The notes below the pieces were generated by a model that did no database searches, was not told the origin of the DNA, and saw only the letters and a program-made list of their open reading frames with translations. Shown piece after piece: positions 1-8,367 of a stretch of DNA of 33,869 nucleotides; within the stretch, counting starts at the first letter, position 1, and each line of letters begins with the position of its first letter. The translations under genes were made by a program, and so were the position numbers. Source of the DNA: Streptococcus mitis (GTDB taxonomy: Bacteria; Bacillota; Bacilli; Lactobacillales; Streptococcaceae); assembly GCF_005844455.1 (NCBI RefSeq), contig NZ_SPGF01000021.1, forward strand, positions 1 to 33,869, written 5' to 3'.

Positions 1-87
1 CTGTTCATCTTGTTTGACGAACTCAACTTTTTGACCAATGATACTCTGAGTACTCTTATTCAAGTGGGCTTTTATTTGTTTTATCAT
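1..87 (-). CDS. 5' end of an unidentified protein (partial)
   Basis: The first 29 codons of a minus-strand gene that runs off the left edge. The start is supported by a strong ribosome binding site (AAGGAGGGA on the minus strand, 93-101) six bases upstream of the ATG at 87. The visible peptide begins MIKQIKAHLNKSTQSIIGQK and is basic and hydrophilic, with no signal peptide. Too little is present to name a family. It is divergent from the metY-like gene, and a terminator-like hairpin lies just upstream in its leader (122-161). Confidence 0.6.
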   Translation of the reverse strand, partial: MIKQIKAHLNKSTQSIIGQKVEFVKQDEQ

Positions 88-121
88 GGGAAATCCCTCC
101 TTAACTATAAGTTTATCACAT

Positions 122-161
122 AAAAAAGAAACCCAAATACAGAATTGTATTTGAATTTCTT
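122..161 (-). terminator. Terminator-like hairpin in the leader of the left-edge gene
   Basis: Two 16-base arms (126-141 and 146-161) are complementary except for a two-base internal mismatch, with a GAAT loop. On the minus strand the hairpin is followed by TTTTTT (complement of 122-127). It lies 35 bases before the minus-strand start codon, so it could be an attenuator or simply block antisense readthrough. Confidence 0.45.
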
Positions 162-250
162 AACTTAATGACATTGCGATTGATTCGTGCTTTTTTCGAT
201 TTTGTAAGAAGTAATAGTCGCTCCTTATATCAAAATATAGAAAAGAGGCA

Positions 251-280
251 TTAGTCAAGATAGGTCGATAGTGCTACAAT
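251..280 (+). promoter_or_regulatory. Possible metY promoter
   Basis: TTAGTC (251-256), an 18-base spacer and TACAAT (275-280) lie 32 bases upstream of the start codon. The -35 is weak. No clear methionine or cysteine regulator box could be recognised in 162-311. Confidence 0.35.
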
Positions 281-311
281 ATCCTTAATCAAACTATTTG
301 GAGGTCGCCTT

Positions 312-1592
312 ATGACTCGTGATTTTAAATTTGAAACTTTGCAACTACATGCTGGTCAAGTTGTGGATCCAGCTACCAAGTCTCGTGCAGTGCCGATTTA
401 TCAAACAACATCCTTCGTTTTTGATGATACGCAGGAAGGTGCCGATTTGTTTGCCTTGAGAAAACCAGGTAATATCTATACTCGTATTACAAATCCTACA
501 ACGGCTGCCTTTGAAGAAAGAATCGCTGCTCTTGAAGGTGGTGTTGGAGCGCTAGCAACAGCATCAGGTATGGCAGCAGTGACTTATACGATTTTGGCTC
601 TTGCCCATGCTGGTGACCACATGGTGGCAGCATCAACTATTTACGGTGGGACTTTCAATCTCTTGAAAGAAACCCTTCCTCGTTATGGGATTACAACAAC
701 CTTTGTGGATGTGGATAATTTGGAGGAAGTAGAAGCAGCTATCAATGACAATACCAAGCTTGTCTTGATTGAAACCTTGGGTAACCCTTTGATTAACATT
801 CCTGACTTGGAAAAATTGGCAGAGATTGCGCATAAACATCAGATTCCACTTGTTTCTGACAATACCTTTGCCACACCTTACTTGATTAATGTCTTTTCTC
901 ACGGTGTAGATATTGCCATTCACTCTGCAACTAAGTTTATCGGTGGGCATGGTACGACTATTGGAGGAGTGATTGTCGATAGTGGTCGTTTTGACTGGGC
1001 GGTGTCAGGGAAATTCCCTCAATTTGTTGAGGAAGACCCAAGTTACCACAATTTGAGCTATACTCGTGATGTGGGTGCAGCAGCCTTTATTATCGCTGTT
1101 CGTGTCCAATTGCTTCGTGATACTGGTGCTGCCTTGTCGCCATTTAATGCCTTTCTCTTGCTACAAGGACTTGAAACACTTTCTCTTCGTGTGGAGCGCC
1201 ATGTGCAAAATGCTGAGAAAATTGTTGATTTTCTTGTCAACCATCCTAAGGTAGAAAAAGTAAACTATCCAAAACTAGCAGACAGTCCTTACCATGCCTT
1301 GGCTGAGAAATATTTGCCAAAAGGTGTGGGTTCAATCTTTACCTTCCATGTCAAAGGTGGGGAGGCAGAAGCCCGCAAGGTAATTGATAATCTGGAAATC
1401 TTCTCAGACCTTGCAAACGTGGCAGATGCCAAATCTCTTGTTGTCCATCCAGCCACAACCACTCACGGTCAATTGTCAGACAAAGACCTAGAAGCAGCAG
1501 GTGTTACACCAAACCAAATCCGTTTGTCTATTGGTCTTGAAAATGTAGAGGATTTGATTGAAGATTTACGCTTGGCCTTGGAAAAAATTTAA
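312..1592 (+). CDS. metY: O-acetylhomoserine sulfhydrylase (MetY-type Cys/Met metabolism PLP enzyme)
   Basis: This 426-residue protein belongs to the Cys/Met-metabolism PLP-dependent family. It probably makes homocysteine from O-acetylhomoserine and sulfide in the cytosol. Visible signatures are the N-terminal FETLQLHAGQ, YTRITNPT (56-63), the phosphate-contacting SGMAA (85-89) and the PLP lysine K208 in HSATKFIGGHG. The insertion around 225-260 (PQFVEEDPSYHNLSYT) and overall length suit the sulfhydrylase branch better than the shorter cystathionine synthases or lyases. GGAGG at 301-305 supports the start. The gene is monocistronic: a hairpin terminator follows at 1606-1634. Exact substrate choice (acetylhomoserine versus acetylserine) is inferred. 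Confidence 0.9.
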   Translation: MTRDFKFETLQLHAGQVVDPATKSRAVPIYQTTSFVFDDTQEGADLFALRKPGNIYTRITNPTTAAFEERIAALEGGVGALATASGMAAVTYTILALAHAGDHMVAASTIYGGTFNLLKETLPRYGITTTFVDVDNLEEVEAAINDNTKLVLIETLGNPLINIPDLEKLAEIAHKHQIPLVSDNTFATPYLINVFSHGVDIAIHSATKFIGGHGTTIGGVIVDSGRFDWAVSGKFPQFVEEDPSYHNLSYTRDVGAAAFIIAVRVQLLRDTGAALSPFNAFLLLQGLETLSLRVERHVQNAEKIVDFLVNHPKVEKVNYPKLADSPYHALAEKYLPKGVGSIFTFHVKGGEAEARKVIDNLEIFSDLANVADAKSLVVHPATTTHGQLSDKDLEAAGVTPNQIRLSIGLENVEDLIEDLRLALEKI

Positions 1593-1605
1593 AGTAAAAG
1601 AAGAT

Positions 1606-1634
1606 AAACAGTGGGTTTTGACTCACTGTTTTTT
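1606..1634 (+). terminator. Intrinsic terminator after metY
   Basis: Arms AAACAGTGGG (1606-1615) and CTCACTGTTT (1622-1631) pair with one G-T wobble around a short loop and run into a T tract ending at 1634. Confidence 0.85.
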
Positions 1635-1659
1635 GATTTTCCCTCAGGCATGATATAAT
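1631..1659 (+). promoter_or_regulatory. Extended -10 promoter for the DUF2130 gene
   Basis: TGATATAAT (1651-1659) is a perfect -10 with an upstream TG. The -35 (TTTTGA, 1631-1636, 17-base spacing) is poor and overlaps the preceding terminator tail. Confidence 0.6.
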
Positions 1660-1688
1660 GGTTACAGAAGTCTAGAAAGAGGAACGAT

Positions 1689-2963
1689 ATGAACGAAATC
1701 AAATGCCCTAACTGTGGGGAAGTTTTTACAGTAAATGAAAGTCAGTATGCCGAACTCTTGTCTCAAGTGAGAACGGCAGAGTTTGATAAGGAACTGCACG
1801 ATCGGATGAAGCAGGAACTGGCCTTGGCAGAGCAAAAGGCTATGAATGAGCAACAGTCTAAACTAGCTCAAAAAGACCAAGAAATCGCGCAACTGCAGAG
1901 TCAAATCCAAAACTTTGATACAGAGAAAGAGTTGGCCAAGAAAGAGGTTGAACAGACCAGCCACCAGGCCTTATTAGCAAAGGACAAGGAAGTACAGGCC
2001 TTGGAAAACCAATTGGCCACCTTGCGTTTGGAACATGAAAATCAACTACAAAAGACCCTTTCTGATCTAGAAAAAGAACGGGACCAGGTCAAAAATCAGC
2101 TCCTCTTGCAAGAAAAGGAAAATGAGTTATCTTTGGCTTCTGTTAAACAAAACTATGAAGCCCAGCTTAAAGCAGCTAGTGAACAAGTCGAATTTTACAA
2201 GAATTTCAAGGCTCAACAATCTACAAAAGCGATTGGAGAAAGCCTAGAACAGTATGCAGAGAGTGAGTTTAACAAGGTCCGCAGTTTTGCCTTTCCAAAT
2301 GCTTACTTTGAGAAGGATAACAAGGTCTCTGCGCGTGGTTCCAAAGGGGACTTTATCTTCCGAGATAGTGATGAAAATGGAGTGGAAATCATTTCTATCA
2401 TGTTTGAGATGAAAAATGAAGCAGATGGGACAGAGAAGAAGCACAAGAACGCGGATTTCTACAAGGAATTAGACAAGGACCGTCGTGAAAAGAACTGCGA
2501 ATATGCCGTGTTGGTGACTATGTTAGAAGCAGATAACGATTATTTTAACACAGGGATTGTTGACGTCAGCCACGAGTATGAAAAGATGTATGTGGTTCGC
2601 CCTCAATTCTTTATCCAGTTGATTGGTCTCTTACGTAATGCTGCGCTTAATTCTTTGAAATACAAGCAAGAGTTGGCACTTGTCCGTGAACAAAACATTG
2701 ATATCACTCATTTTGAAGAAGATTTGGATGCCTTTAAACTAGCCTTTGCCAAGAACTACAACTCTGCTTCAACCAATTTTGGTAAAGCTATTGATGAAAT
2801 AGACAAGGCCATCAAACGCATGGAAGAGGTTAAGAAATTCCTGACAACATCTGAGAATCAACTTCGCCTTGCAAACAATAAATTGGAAGATGTTTCCGTC
2901 AAAAAATTAACTCGAAAAAATCAAACTATGAAAGCGAAGTTTGAAGCATTGAAGGGGGAGTAG
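1689..2963 (+). CDS. DUF2130 protein: zinc-ribbon, coiled coil and predicted PD-(D/E)XK nuclease-like domain
   Basis: This 424-residue cytosolic protein has three visible parts. Residues 1-20 carry a CPNCG half zinc ribbon (C6, C9). Residues 25-175 are a long, Glu/Lys/Gln-rich coiled coil. Residues 180-340 form a conserved domain in which GSKGDFIF (D221) is followed by FEMKNE (E240, K242), the spacing of a PD-(D/E)XK nuclease core. A second helical, lysine-rich stretch ends the protein. The family is known as DUF2130; its function is not established, and nuclease activity is inferred from the motif only. RBS AGAGGAA precedes the ATG. The gene sits nine bases upstream of truB and is probably cotranscribed with it. 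Confidence 0.85.
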   Translation: MNEIKCPNCGEVFTVNESQYAELLSQVRTAEFDKELHDRMKQELALAEQKAMNEQQSKLAQKDQEIAQLQSQIQNFDTEKELAKKEVEQTSHQALLAKDKEVQALENQLATLRLEHENQLQKTLSDLEKERDQVKNQLLLQEKENELSLASVKQNYEAQLKAASEQVEFYKNFKAQQSTKAIGESLEQYAESEFNKVRSFAFPNAYFEKDNKVSARGSKGDFIFRDSDENGVEIISIMFEMKNEADGTEKKHKNADFYKELDKDRREKNCEYAVLVTMLEADNDYFNTGIVDVSHEYEKMYVVRPQFFIQLIGLLRNAALNSLKYKQELALVREQNIDITHFEEDLDAFKLAFAKNYNSASTNFGKAIDEIDKAIKRMEEVKKFLTTSENQLRLANNKLEDVSVKKLTRKNQTMKAKFEALKGE

Positions 2964-2972
2964 AAAGCAAGA

Positions 2973-3851
2973 ATGAACGGTATTATTAACTTAAAAAAAG
3001 AAGCGGGGATGACCTCGCATGATGCGGTTTTCAAACTGCGTAAGATTTTGGGAACCAAGAAAATCGGTCATGGTGGGACCTTGGATCCGGATGTAGTGGG
3101 TGTTTTGCCCATTGCGGTTGGCAAGGCGACCCGTATGGTAGAGTTTATGCAGGATGAGGGCAAGGTCTATGAGGGGGAGATTACTCTCGGATATTCAACA
3201 ACGACTGAGGATGCCAGTGGAGAAGTGGTCGCAGAGACCCCTGTTTTGTCGCCCTTGGATGAAAAGCTTGTCGATGAAGCGATTGCGAGTCTGACCGGAC
3301 CTATTACCCAGATTCCACCTATGTACTCGGCGGTCAAGGTCAATGGTCGCAAGCTCTATGAGTATGCGCGTGCTGGTCAGGAGGTGGAACGTCCAGAACG
3401 TCAGGTGACCATTTATCAGTTTGAGCGAACAAGTCCGATTTCTTATGATGGCGAACTTGCATACTTTACTTTTTATGTGAAATGCAGTAAGGGAACTTAC
3501 ATCCGTACCTTGTCTGTTGACTTGGGAGAAAAATTGGGTTATGCGGCCCATATGTCTCACTTAACACGTACAAGTGCTGCAGGTTTGCAACTGGAGGATG
3601 CTCTTACCTTGGAAGAAATTGCTGCAAAGGTGGAGGCTGGGCAATTAGACTTTCTCCATCCTCTAGAGATTGGGACAGGGGACCTTGTCAAAGTTTTCCT
3701 AAGTCCAGAAGAGGCTACAGAAGTGCGGTTTGGTCGTTTTATTGAGTTAGAACAAACAGACAAAGAATTAGCTGCCTTTGAAGGAGATAAATTGCTAGCC
3801 ATTCTTGAAAAACGGGACAATCTCTACAAGCCAAGGAAGGTTTTTAGCTAG
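2973..3851 (+). CDS. truB: tRNA pseudouridine(55) synthase
   Basis: TruB makes pseudouridine 55 in the T-loop of tRNAs. The 292-residue protein has the family's usual length. The catalytic motif [14 protein letters not shown] (33-46) contains the nucleophilic Asp38, and [16 protein letters not shown] contains the second conserved motif of the active-site cleft. A C-terminal part after about residue 230 matches the short PUA-like tail of Gram-positive TruB. The start follows a GGGGGAG ribosome binding site that lies in the last codons of the DUF2130 gene. The usual neighbour ribF is absent; udk follows after 109 bases with its own promoter. Confidence 0.95.
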   Translation: MNGIINLKKEAGMTSHDAVFKLRKILGTKKIGHGGTLDPDVVGVLPIAVGKATRMVEFMQDEGKVYEGEITLGYSTTTEDASGEVVAETPVLSPLDEKLVDEAIASLTGPITQIPPMYSAVKVNGRKLYEYARAGQEVERPERQVTIYQFERTSPISYDGELAYFTFYVKCSKGTYIRTLSVDLGEKLGYAAHMSHLTRTSAAGLQLEDALTLEEIAAKVEAGQLDFLHPLEIGTGDLVKVFLSPEEATEVRFGRFIELEQTDKELAAFEGDKLLAILEKRDNLYKPRKVFS

Positions 3852-3861
3852 TCTAACTGAG

Positions 3862-3888
3862 GTGTAGGGAGTGTTGTTTTCCCTAGAC
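3862..3888 (+). other. Hairpin between truB and udk without a clear T tract
   Basis: GTGTAGGGA (3862-3870) pairs with TCCCTAGAC (3880-3888) with one mismatch. An alternative seven-base pairing, TAGTCTA (3849-3855) with TAGACTA (3884-3890), competes for the same arm. No T run follows, so it may not terminate. Confidence 0.35.
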
Positions 3889-3922
3889 TATCCAAATCAG
3901 ACTATAAATTTTGTAAAAAATG

Positions 3923-3931
3923 TGATAGAAT
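3923..3931 (+). promoter_or_regulatory. Extended -10 promoter for udk
   Basis: TGATAGAAT lies 29 bases upstream of the udk start. No good -35 is present at the right distance (TATAAA at 3903-3908). Confidence 0.5.
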
Positions 3932-3960
3932 AGACGACGGATAAAAAAACGGAGGATAGC

Positions 3961-4599
3961 ATGCAAAATAGACCAATCATTATCGGAGTGACAGGTGGTT
4001 CTGGTGGAGGTAAGACCAGTGTTTCAAGAGCCATTTTGTCGCATTTTCCTGATGAAAAGATTTCCATGATTGAGCACGATTCATACTACAAGGATCAGTC
4101 TCATTTGACCTTTGAAGAGCGTGTCAAAACCAACTACGACCATCCATTTGCCTTTGATACAGATTTGATGATTGAGCAGATTAAGGAACTGTTGGCAGGA
4201 CGTCCGGTGGACATCCCGACTTATGACTATACAGCGCATACACGAAGCAGCAAGACCTATCGTCAGGAGCCTCAGAATGTCTTTATCGTTGAGGGGATTT
4301 TGGTCTTGGAGGACAAGCGTCTGCGTGATTTGATGGATATCAAGATTTTTGTAGATACGGATGATGATGTGCGCATTATTCGTCGTATCAAGCGTGATAT
4401 GGAGGAGCGTGGCCGTAGCCTTGATAGCGTTATTGACCAGTACTTAGGTGTGGTCAAACCCATGTATCATCAGTTTATCGAGCCGACCAAGCGCTATGCG
4501 GATATCGTCATTCCTGAGGGAGTCAGCAATACAGTTGCTATCGACCTTTTGACCACCAAGATTGCAAAGATCTTGGAAGAAGCACGAAACAGCAAATAA
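3961..4599 (+). CDS. udk: Uridine kinase
   Basis: Udk phosphorylates uridine and cytidine in pyrimidine salvage. The 212-residue protein has a P-loop [12 protein letters not shown] (9-20), the DSYYKD substrate motif (41-46) and the conserved YDHPFAFD near residue 60, followed by [12 protein letters not shown] and the arginine-rich lid [16 protein letters not shown]. Length and motifs match the bacterial uridine kinase family throughout. GGAGG at 3951-3955 sits close to the ATG. It appears to be a single-gene unit, with its own extended -10 promoter and a compact terminator at 4608-4627. Confidence 0.95.
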   Translation: MQNRPIIIGVTGGSGGGKTSVSRAILSHFPDEKISMIEHDSYYKDQSHLTFEERVKTNYDHPFAFDTDLMIEQIKELLAGRPVDIPTYDYTAHTRSSKTYRQEPQNVFIVEGILVLEDKRLRDLMDIKIFVDTDDDVRIIRRIKRDMEERGRSLDSVIDQYLGVVKPMYHQFIEPTKRYADIVIPEGVSNTVAIDLLTTKIAKILEEARNSK

Positions 4600-4607
4600 T
4601 CAGATGT

Positions 4608-4627
4608 GGAGGCCTTGCCTCCTTTTT
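4608..4627 (+). terminator. Intrinsic terminator after udk
   Basis: GGAGGC-CTT-GCCTCC, a perfect six-pair GC-rich stem with a three-base loop, is followed by TTTTT. Confidence 0.9.
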
Positions 4628-4677
4628 CTATTTTTCCCTCATAATGGTACATAAATGGAGATTTTTAGGCATATTTT

Positions 4678-4686
4678 TGGTATAAT
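4678..4686 (+). promoter_or_regulatory. Extended -10 promoter of the xseA-recN operon
   Basis: TGGTATAAT is a perfect extended -10 located 40 bases upstream of the xseA start. The -35 region is not recognisable. Confidence 0.65.
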
Positions 4687-4726
4687 AATACCCATGAAAG
4701 AGCAAGGAAATGAGTAGTAGGTGGAG

Positions 4727-6067
4727 ATGGAAAAGTATTTATCGGTAACAACTTTGACCAAGTATCTGAAAATGAAATTCGATAAAGACCCTTACTTGGA
4801 ACGGGTCTATTTAACTGGTCAAGTTTCCAACTTTCGTAAACGACCTACTCACCAATATTTTTCCCTAAAGGATGACCATGCAGTCATTCAAGCGACCATC
4901 TGGTCTGGGATTTATCAGAAATTAGGCTTCGACCTAGAAGAAGGAATGAAAATCAATGTGATTGGGCGTGTGCAGATCTATGAACCAAGTGGTAGTTATT
5001 CCATCATCATTGAAAAGGCTGAGCCTGATGGGGTTGGGGCGCTTGCGATTCAGTTTGAACAACTCAAGAAAAAATTGACAGAAGAAGGCCTGTTTCAAGA
5101 ACGGTTCAAGCAAGCTCTGCCCCAATTTTCTAAGAGAATTGGTGTGGTGACAAGTCGTAGTGGAGCCGTTATTCGAGATATTATCACGACCGTCAGCAGG
5201 CGCTTTCCAGGTGTCGATATTCTTCTCTATCCGACCAAGGTGCAAGGTGAGGGGTCTGCGGAGGAAATTGCTCGAAATATTGCGCGTGCTAATCAACAGG
5301 ACGATTTGGACTTGCTGATTATTGGTCGTGGTGGTGGTTCCATCGAGGATCTCTGGGCTTTTAACGAAGAGATCGTGGTACGGGCTATTTTTGAATCCCG
5401 TTTGCCAGTTATCTCCAGTGTTGGTCATGAGACGGATGTGACCTTGGCGGATTTTGTGGCAGATAGACGAGCTGCAACGCCAACAGCTGCAGCTGAACTA
5501 GCAACACCTGTGACCAAGTTGGATGTATTGGCTCATTTGCAAAATCAAGAAAAACGGATGGCAACAGCAGTCCGAAATGTTCTAGCTAAGAAACAAGAAT
5601 CTTTAAAAAAATGCAGTCAGTCAGTCATCTTTAGACAGCCAGAGCGCTTGTATGATGGTTATTTGCAACGATTGGACCAATTGCAACTGCGATTAAAACA
5701 AAGTTTACGTACACGGATTTCTGATAACAAACAAGTCGTCCAAGCAAGGACGCATCGTCTGGTCCAATTATCACCTGTGACCAAAATCCAACGCTATCAA
5801 GACCGCCTAGGTCAGTTGGATAAGCTCTTACGTAGCCAAATGGCGTTGGTTTATGATGCCAAAGTTGCTGAAGTGAAGCGACTTTCAGAAGCCTTACTGA
5901 TGTTGGATACCAGTCGTATCGTGGCGCGTGGCTATGCTATTGTCAAAAAAGAAGAGTCCGTGGTTGATTCGGTTGAGAGTTTGAAGAAAAAAGACCAAGT
6001 GACGCTTTTGATGCGAGATGGTCAAGTAGAATTAGAGGTTAAAGATGTCAAAACAAAAGAAATTTGA
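4727..6067 (+). CDS. xseA: Exodeoxyribonuclease VII large subunit
   Basis: XseA is the catalytic subunit of exonuclease VII, which degrades single-stranded DNA to oligonucleotides with XseB. Residues 1-100 form the OB-fold ssDNA-binding domain ([11 protein letters not shown]). The catalytic region carries [14 protein letters not shown] (139-152) and [16 protein letters not shown] (200-215). A long coiled coil spans roughly 260-400. Starting at the ATG at 4727 gives 446 residues, the usual streptococcal length; an in-frame GTG at 4721 would add two residues and has AAGGAA (4704-4709) better spaced, so the start is not certain. The 3' end overlaps xseB by 23 bases, implying translational coupling. 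Confidence 0.93.
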   Translation: MEKYLSVTTLTKYLKMKFDKDPYLERVYLTGQVSNFRKRPTHQYFSLKDDHAVIQATIWSGIYQKLGFDLEEGMKINVIGRVQIYEPSGSYSIIIEKAEPDGVGALAIQFEQLKKKLTEEGLFQERFKQALPQFSKRIGVVTSRSGAVIRDIITTVSRRFPGVDILLYPTKVQGEGSAEEIARNIARANQQDDLDLLIIGRGGGSIEDLWAFNEEIVVRAIFESRLPVISSVGHETDVTLADFVADRRAATPTAAAELATPVTKLDVLAHLQNQEKRMATAVRNVLAKKQESLKKCSQSVIFRQPERLYDGYLQRLDQLQLRLKQSLRTRISDNKQVVQARTHRLVQLSPVTKIQRYQDRLGQLDKLLRSQMALVYDAKVAEVKRLSEALLMLDTSRIVARGYAIVKKEESVVDSVESLKKKDQVTLLMRDGQVELEVKDVKTKEI

Positions 6068-6257
6068 GGAAAACCTGGCAGAACTGGAGAATATTGTCCA
6101 AAGTTTGGAAAATGGTGAAATAGCTCTAGAAGATGCGATTGCTGCCTTTCAAAAGGGCATGGTCTTGTCCAAAGAGCTCCAAGCGACGCTGGACAAGGCT
6201 GAAAAGACCTTGGTCAAGGTCATGCAAGAAGATGGAACAGAAAGTGATTTTGAATGA
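6045..6257 (+). CDS. xseB: Exodeoxyribonuclease VII small subunit
   Basis: XseB is the 70-residue helical partner that assembles on XseA. The sequence [20 protein letters not shown] is typical: short, acidic and predicted to be a helical hairpin, with [14 protein letters not shown] as the second helix. The ATG lies inside the end of xseA, and its stop overlaps the ispA start in an ATGA arrangement, so the three genes are likely translated in a coupled way. Confidence 0.95.
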   Translation: MSKQKKFEENLAELENIVQSLENGEIALEDAIAAFQKGMVLSKELQATLDKAEKTLVKVMQEDGTESDFE

Positions 6258-7129
6258 AGAAGCAAGAAAAATTAGCTCTTGTTGAGTCAGCCTTGGAAGA
6301 CTTTTATGGAGACCAGCAGTTTGCCTCTAGTTTGCGAGAGTCTGTTCTCTATTCCATTCATGCTGGTGGCAAGCGTATTCGGCCTTTTCTCTTGTTAGAA
6401 GTTTTAGAAGCCTTGCAGGTCGCTATTAAACCTGCACACGCGCAGGTGGCAGCTTCCTTGGAAATGATTCATACAGGTAGCTTGATTCACGATGATCTTC
6501 CAGCTATGGATGATGATGATTACCGTCGAGGGCGTTTAACCAATCATAAGAAATTTGGCGAAGCGATGGCGATTTTGGCTGGAGATGCCTTATTCCTAGA
6601 TCCCTATGCCTTGATAGCACAGGCAGATTTGCCAAGTCAGATTAAGGTTGACTTGATTGCCAACTTATCCCTTGCTTCAGGAAGTCTGGGAATGGTGGCA
6701 GGGCAGGTTCTGGATATGGAGGGCGAACATCAGCATTTATCTTTGGAAGAACTTCAGACCATTCATGCTAATAAAACAGGGAAGTTACTAGCCTATCCCT
6801 TCCAAGCAGCTGCTATTATAGCTGAATTGGCACCTGAAATACAGGTAAAACTGAAAACTGTTGGCGAATTGATTGGGCTGGCCTTTCAAGTTCGAGATGA
6901 TGTGTTGGATGTGACAGCTAGTTTTGAAGAAATCGGCAAGACTCCACAAAAGGACTTGCAGGCAGAAAAGTCAACCTATCCAGCCTTGTTGGGCTTGGAA
7001 GAGGCTATTGCCTTTTGTAACCAAACTCTGGATCAAGCTAATGCCAAATTGGAAGAAATTGCCCAGCAAATTCCCTTTGAAACAGAATCGATTGTAAATG
7101 TAGTAGAAAGTTTGAGAATCAATGGCTAA
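6254..7129 (+). CDS. ispA: Farnesyl diphosphate synthase / short-chain polyprenyl synthetase
   Basis: This 291-residue enzyme condenses isopentenyl diphosphate with allylic diphosphates, supplying farnesyl diphosphate for undecaprenyl carrier synthesis. The first Asp-rich motif is [15 protein letters not shown] (D80, D81, D86) and the second is FQVRDDVLD (D215, D216, D219). GGKRIRP (38-44) binds the homoallylic substrate. The insertion inside the first motif (DDxxxxD) is the usual bacterial FPP synthase form. It starts within the xseB stop (ATGA) and overlaps tlyA by eight bases. Confidence 0.93.
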   Translation: MKKQEKLALVESALEDFYGDQQFASSLRESVLYSIHAGGKRIRPFLLLEVLEALQVAIKPAHAQVAASLEMIHTGSLIHDDLPAMDDDDYRRGRLTNHKKFGEAMAILAGDALFLDPYALIAQADLPSQIKVDLIANLSLASGSLGMVAGQVLDMEGEHQHLSLEELQTIHANKTGKLLAYPFQAAAIIAELAPEIQVKLKTVGELIGLAFQVRDDVLDVTASFEEIGKTPQKDLQAEKSTYPALLGLEEAIAFCNQTLDQANAKLEEIAQQIPFETESIVNVVESLRING

Positions 7130-7937
7130 AGAAAGAGTGGATGTACTAGCTTATAAACAGGGCTTGTTTGAGACGCGAGAACAGGCCAAGCGCGGCGTCA
7201 TGGCTGGACTAGTAGTAGCAGTCCTGAATGGAGAACGGTTTGACAAGCCAGGAGAGAAAATCTCAGACGACACCGAGCTAAAACTCAAGGGTGAAAAGCT
7301 CAAGTATGTCAGTCGTGGTGGCTTGAAATTAGAAAAGGCCTTGCAGGCCTTTGATTTGTCAGTGCAAGGAGCTACAACGATTGATATTGGCGCCTCTACT
7401 GGAGGTTTTACCGATGTCATGTTGCAAAATGGTGCTGAGTTAGTCTTTGCAGTTGATGTTGGTACCAATCAATTGGCTTGGAAACTACGCCAAGACCCAC
7501 GGGTTGTTAGCATGGAGCAGTTCAATTTCCGCTATGCAGAGAAGACTGATTTTGAAAAGGAACCGAGCTTTGCCAGTATTGATGTGAGTTTTATTTCCCT
7601 CAGTCTGATTTTGCCTGCCTTGCACCGAGTGTTAGCTGATCAAGGCCAGGTTGTGGCTCTAGTTAAGCCCCAGTTTGAGGCAGGACGTGAGCAAATTAGG
7701 AAAAATGGAATTATTCGAGATGCCAAGGTTCACCAAAATGTCCTTGAATCTGTCACAGCTATGGCAGTAGAGGAAGGCTTTTCAGTCCTTGGTTTGGACT
7801 TTTCTCCCATCCAAGGTGGTCATGGCAATATTGAGTTTTTAGCGTATTTGAAAAAAGAAGAGTCAGCAAGCAATCAGGTTCTTGCTGAGATTGAAGAAGT
7901 AGTAGAGAGGGCGCATAGTCAATTTAAAAATGAATAA
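7122..7937 (+). CDS. tlyA: TlyA-family rRNA 2'-O-methyltransferase (hemolysin A homologue)
   Basis: The 271-residue protein has an N-terminal S4 RNA-binding domain (about 5-60) and an FtsJ-like SAM-dependent methyltransferase domain. The SAM loop DIGASTGGFTDVML is at 88-101, with YVSRGGLKLEKAL (62-74) joining the domains. Members of this family methylate ribose in rRNA; the old name hemolysin A comes from early haemolysis assays. The exact target here is inferred. It overlaps both ispA and argR by eight bases, in the gene order commonly seen in Firmicutes (xse, ispA, tlyA, argR, recN). Confidence 0.88.
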   Translation: MAKERVDVLAYKQGLFETREQAKRGVMAGLVVAVLNGERFDKPGEKISDDTELKLKGEKLKYVSRGGLKLEKALQAFDLSVQGATTIDIGASTGGFTDVMLQNGAELVFAVDVGTNQLAWKLRQDPRVVSMEQFNFRYAEKTDFEKEPSFASIDVSFISLSLILPALHRVLADQGQVVALVKPQFEAGREQIRKNGIIRDAKVHQNVLESVTAMAVEEGFSVLGLDFSPIQGGHGNIEFLAYLKKEESASNQVLAEIEEVVERAHSQFKNE

Positions 7938-8361
7938 AAAAGAGAGACTTGAAAAAATTAGACGATTTGTGACAGATTATCAAATCGGTACGCAAGAAGA
8001 AATCGTAGAACATTTGAAAGAGGCGGGCATCACTGCAACTCAAGCGACGGTATCACGAGATATCAAAGAACTAGGTATTGTCAAGATTCCTTTGAGAGAC
8101 AACACCTATGTTTATGAATTGCCAAAATCAATCGTAAAAAGTTTGCAACTGGCTGAAGACAATATTGAGTCTGCAGACTTGATGGACAAGATGATCAATC
8201 TCCAGGTTATTCCAGGAAATACGGCTTTTGTAAAGGCTCAGTTAATCGAGACTTTTGCGGACAAGATTTTCAGCTGTTTGGCTGATGATAGCTCGATTTT
8301 AGTCATTGCCAGAAGTGAAAGTCTAGCTGAGGAAATCTTTGAACAAGTAAAAAATTGGTAG
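7930..8361 (+). CDS. argR: ArgR/AhrC-family arginine regulator
   Basis: The 143-residue protein has an N-terminal winged helix with the DNA-recognition motif TQATVSRDIKELGIVKIP (37-54) and a C-terminal domain (about 75-143) for oligomerisation and arginine binding. The C-terminal LADDSSILVIARS stands where classical ArgR has GDDTILVI-type sequence, so the effector pocket is somewhat divergent. Streptococci have several paralogues; this one is linked to recN. The overlap with tlyA suggests it is expressed with the operon rather than from its own promoter. Confidence 0.9.
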   Translation: MNKKERLEKIRRFVTDYQIGTQEEIVEHLKEAGITATQATVSRDIKELGIVKIPLRDNTYVYELPKSIVKSLQLAEDNIESADLMDKMINLQVIPGNTAFVKAQLIETFADKIFSCLADDSSILVIARSESLAEEIFEQVKNW

Positions 8362-8367
8362 GTCTAT

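Noticed and set aside
4934..5428. 164-codon minus-strand frame inside xseA
   Set aside because: Antisense shadow of conserved coding sequence, with no family features.
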